NCBI GenBank assembly: GCA_029857855.1
Contig: JAOUGG010000126.1
Coordinates: 1-6,873, forward strand
Length of the DNA stretch: 6,873 bases
DNA from: Acidimicrobiia bacterium
GTDB taxonomy: Bacteria; Actinomycetota; Acidimicrobiia; Acidimicrobiales; SZUA-35
Direction of reading: 5' to 3'
Numbering within the stretch: position 1 is the stretch's first letter; every line of letters starts with the position of its first letter. Shown piece after piece: positions 6,134 to 6,873 of this stretch. A program made the translations under genes and the position numbers. The notes beneath the pieces were generated by a model. It worked only from the letters and a program-made list of their open reading frames with translations. It did not search any database and was not told the origin of the DNA.

Positions 6134-6873
6134 CTACGGCCAGTCGGTGGGCATGAAGTCGGGCGGAAGGAACAGATCTTCGGGGGTGAGCTCGGTGATC
6201 GACGAGCGACCCATGCCCATCATGGTCGACTCGATTCCCATGCGCAGTACGTCGAGCACGTTCTCGACGCCGGCCTGACCATTGACGGCCAGACCCCACA
6301 GGTAGGCCCGTCCGATCATCACGGCGCGGGCACCGAGCGCCAGCGCTTTGACGACGTCGCTTCCCCGGCGAATGCCGCCGTCCATCACCACCTCGATCTG
6401 GTCGCCGACGGCATCGGCGATGAGCGGCAACACTCGAATTGGAGCAGGTGAGCCGTCGAGGTTGTTTCCACCGTGGTTGGAGACCGAAATCGCGGTGGCC
6501 CCGGCATCGACCGCCCGGCGCGCCTCGTCGACCCGCATGACCCCCTTCACCATCACCGGCCCGTGCCACTGTTCGCACAACCAGGCGACGTCGTCCCACG
6601 ACGGTGCCGGTGTGCCCATCCAGGTGCCGTAGGCTTCGAAGAACCCGGGCGACGGCGAGCCGGCGGTGGCGAAGTTCGGAACCTGGAGGCTCGGCGGTTT
6701 CAGACCGGCGCGGGCCCAGCGGAGCAGCCACTCGACCTTGGTGATGCTCTCGGGGAGGTGTTTGAGGACGGCCTTGGCGTCGACCTGCTGCGGGATGTCG
6801 GGGCTGCCCCAGTCGCGGGTGTGGGAGAACGACCAGTCGGCGGTGAGGATGAGGCCGACCGCCCCGGCCCGCT
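6134..6873 (-). CDS. mftD: Pre-mycofactocin synthase-type FMN-dependent oxidase MftD (5' end outside window)
   Basis: The C-terminal 245 residues of a lactate/glycolate-oxidase-fold flavoprotein; the family is about 390 long, so roughly 140-150 N-terminal residues are missing. The visible part resembles, as I recall it, M. tuberculosis Rv0694 throughout: AVGLILTADWSFSHTRDWG, FFEAYGTWM, KGVMRVDEARRAVDAGA, NHGGNNLDG, MDGGIRRGSDVVKALALGA and MIGRAYLWGLAVNGQAGVEN. The catalytic His lies at nt 6473-6475. The HGGRQ of true 2-hydroxy acid oxidases is HGGNN here, losing the Arg that binds the substrate carboxylate. This fits MftD, which acts on the peptide-derived mycofactocin intermediate AHDP rather than on a hydroxy acid, oxidatively deaminating it to pre-mycofactocin, the redox-active form. 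No mftA, mftB, mftC, mftE or mftF gene is visible; they may lie beyond the right edge. It is followed 19 bases later by the DUF6285 gene. A stand-alone MftD paralogue is the main alternative. Confidence 0.8.
   Translation of the reverse strand, partial: RAGAVGLILTADWSFSHTRDWGSPDIPQQVDAKAVLKHLPESITKVEWLLRWARAGLKPPSLQVPNFATAGSPSPGFFEAYGTWMGTPAPSWDDVAWLCEQWHGPVMVKGVMRVDEARRAVDAGATAISVSNHGGNNLDGSPAPIRVLPLIADAVGDQIEVVMDGGIRRGSDVVKALALGARAVMIGRAYLWGLAVNGQAGVENVLDVLRMGIESTMMGMGRSSITELTPEDLFLPPDFMPTDWP

Noticed and set aside
1..6873. CRISPR array, tRNA/rRNA gene, insertion sequence or prophage
   Set aside because: No spaced direct repeats, cloverleaf-like segments, transposase motifs or phage genes were seen; the window is almost entirely protein-coding.

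Overview
The window is high-GC (roughly two thirds G+C by eye), densely packed bacterial DNA with frequent GTG starts and almost no intergenic space. Gene content points to an actinomycete-type bacterium, possibly an acidimicrobial or mycobacterium-like lineage: a MftD-type flavoenzyme very close to the mycobacterial protein, CoA-based acid catabolism, and a heterodimeric ABC exporter like the mycobacterial Rv1272c/Rv1273c pair. This lineage call is inference from gene types and base composition; no marker gene is present.

Left part, plus strand (1-2692): two translationally coupled genes for a heterodimeric ABC exporter. The first is cut by the window edge and only its nucleotide-binding domain is seen, with an in-frame stop at its very start. 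The second is complete. Together they show the classic asymmetric ATP sites of type IV heterodimeric exporters: subunit 1 has Asp for the catalytic Glu and Gln for the switch His, and subunit 2 has a degenerate signature motif. A LOG-family nucleotide hydrolase gene runs convergently on the minus strand, ending 10 bases from the exporter stop.

Right part, minus strand (6873 down to 3358): a tight run of four co-directional genes, in transcription order a MftD-type FMN enzyme (5' end outside the window), a small DUF6285/LvaB-like protein, an APH-fold phosphotransferase (LvaA-like) and an acyl-CoA dehydrogenase (LvaC/ACAD10-11-like). The last three look like the split bacterial form of the animal ACAD10/ACAD11 fusion proteins. 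In Pseudomonas putida the related LvaAB-LvaC set phosphorylates 4-hydroxyacyl-CoA and turns it into 3-hydroxyacyl-CoA for beta-oxidation. The most interesting feature is this catabolic cassette directly behind a mycofactocin-maturation gene.

Between the acyl-CoA dehydrogenase and the LOG gene lies a 43-base AT-richer inverted repeat (3295-3337) with 10-base perfect outer arms and a 5-bp inner stem. It is not a standard terminator and may be a dispersed palindromic element or an operator. I see no RNA genes, CRISPR array or insertion sequence, and no non-coding stretch longer than about 70 bases.
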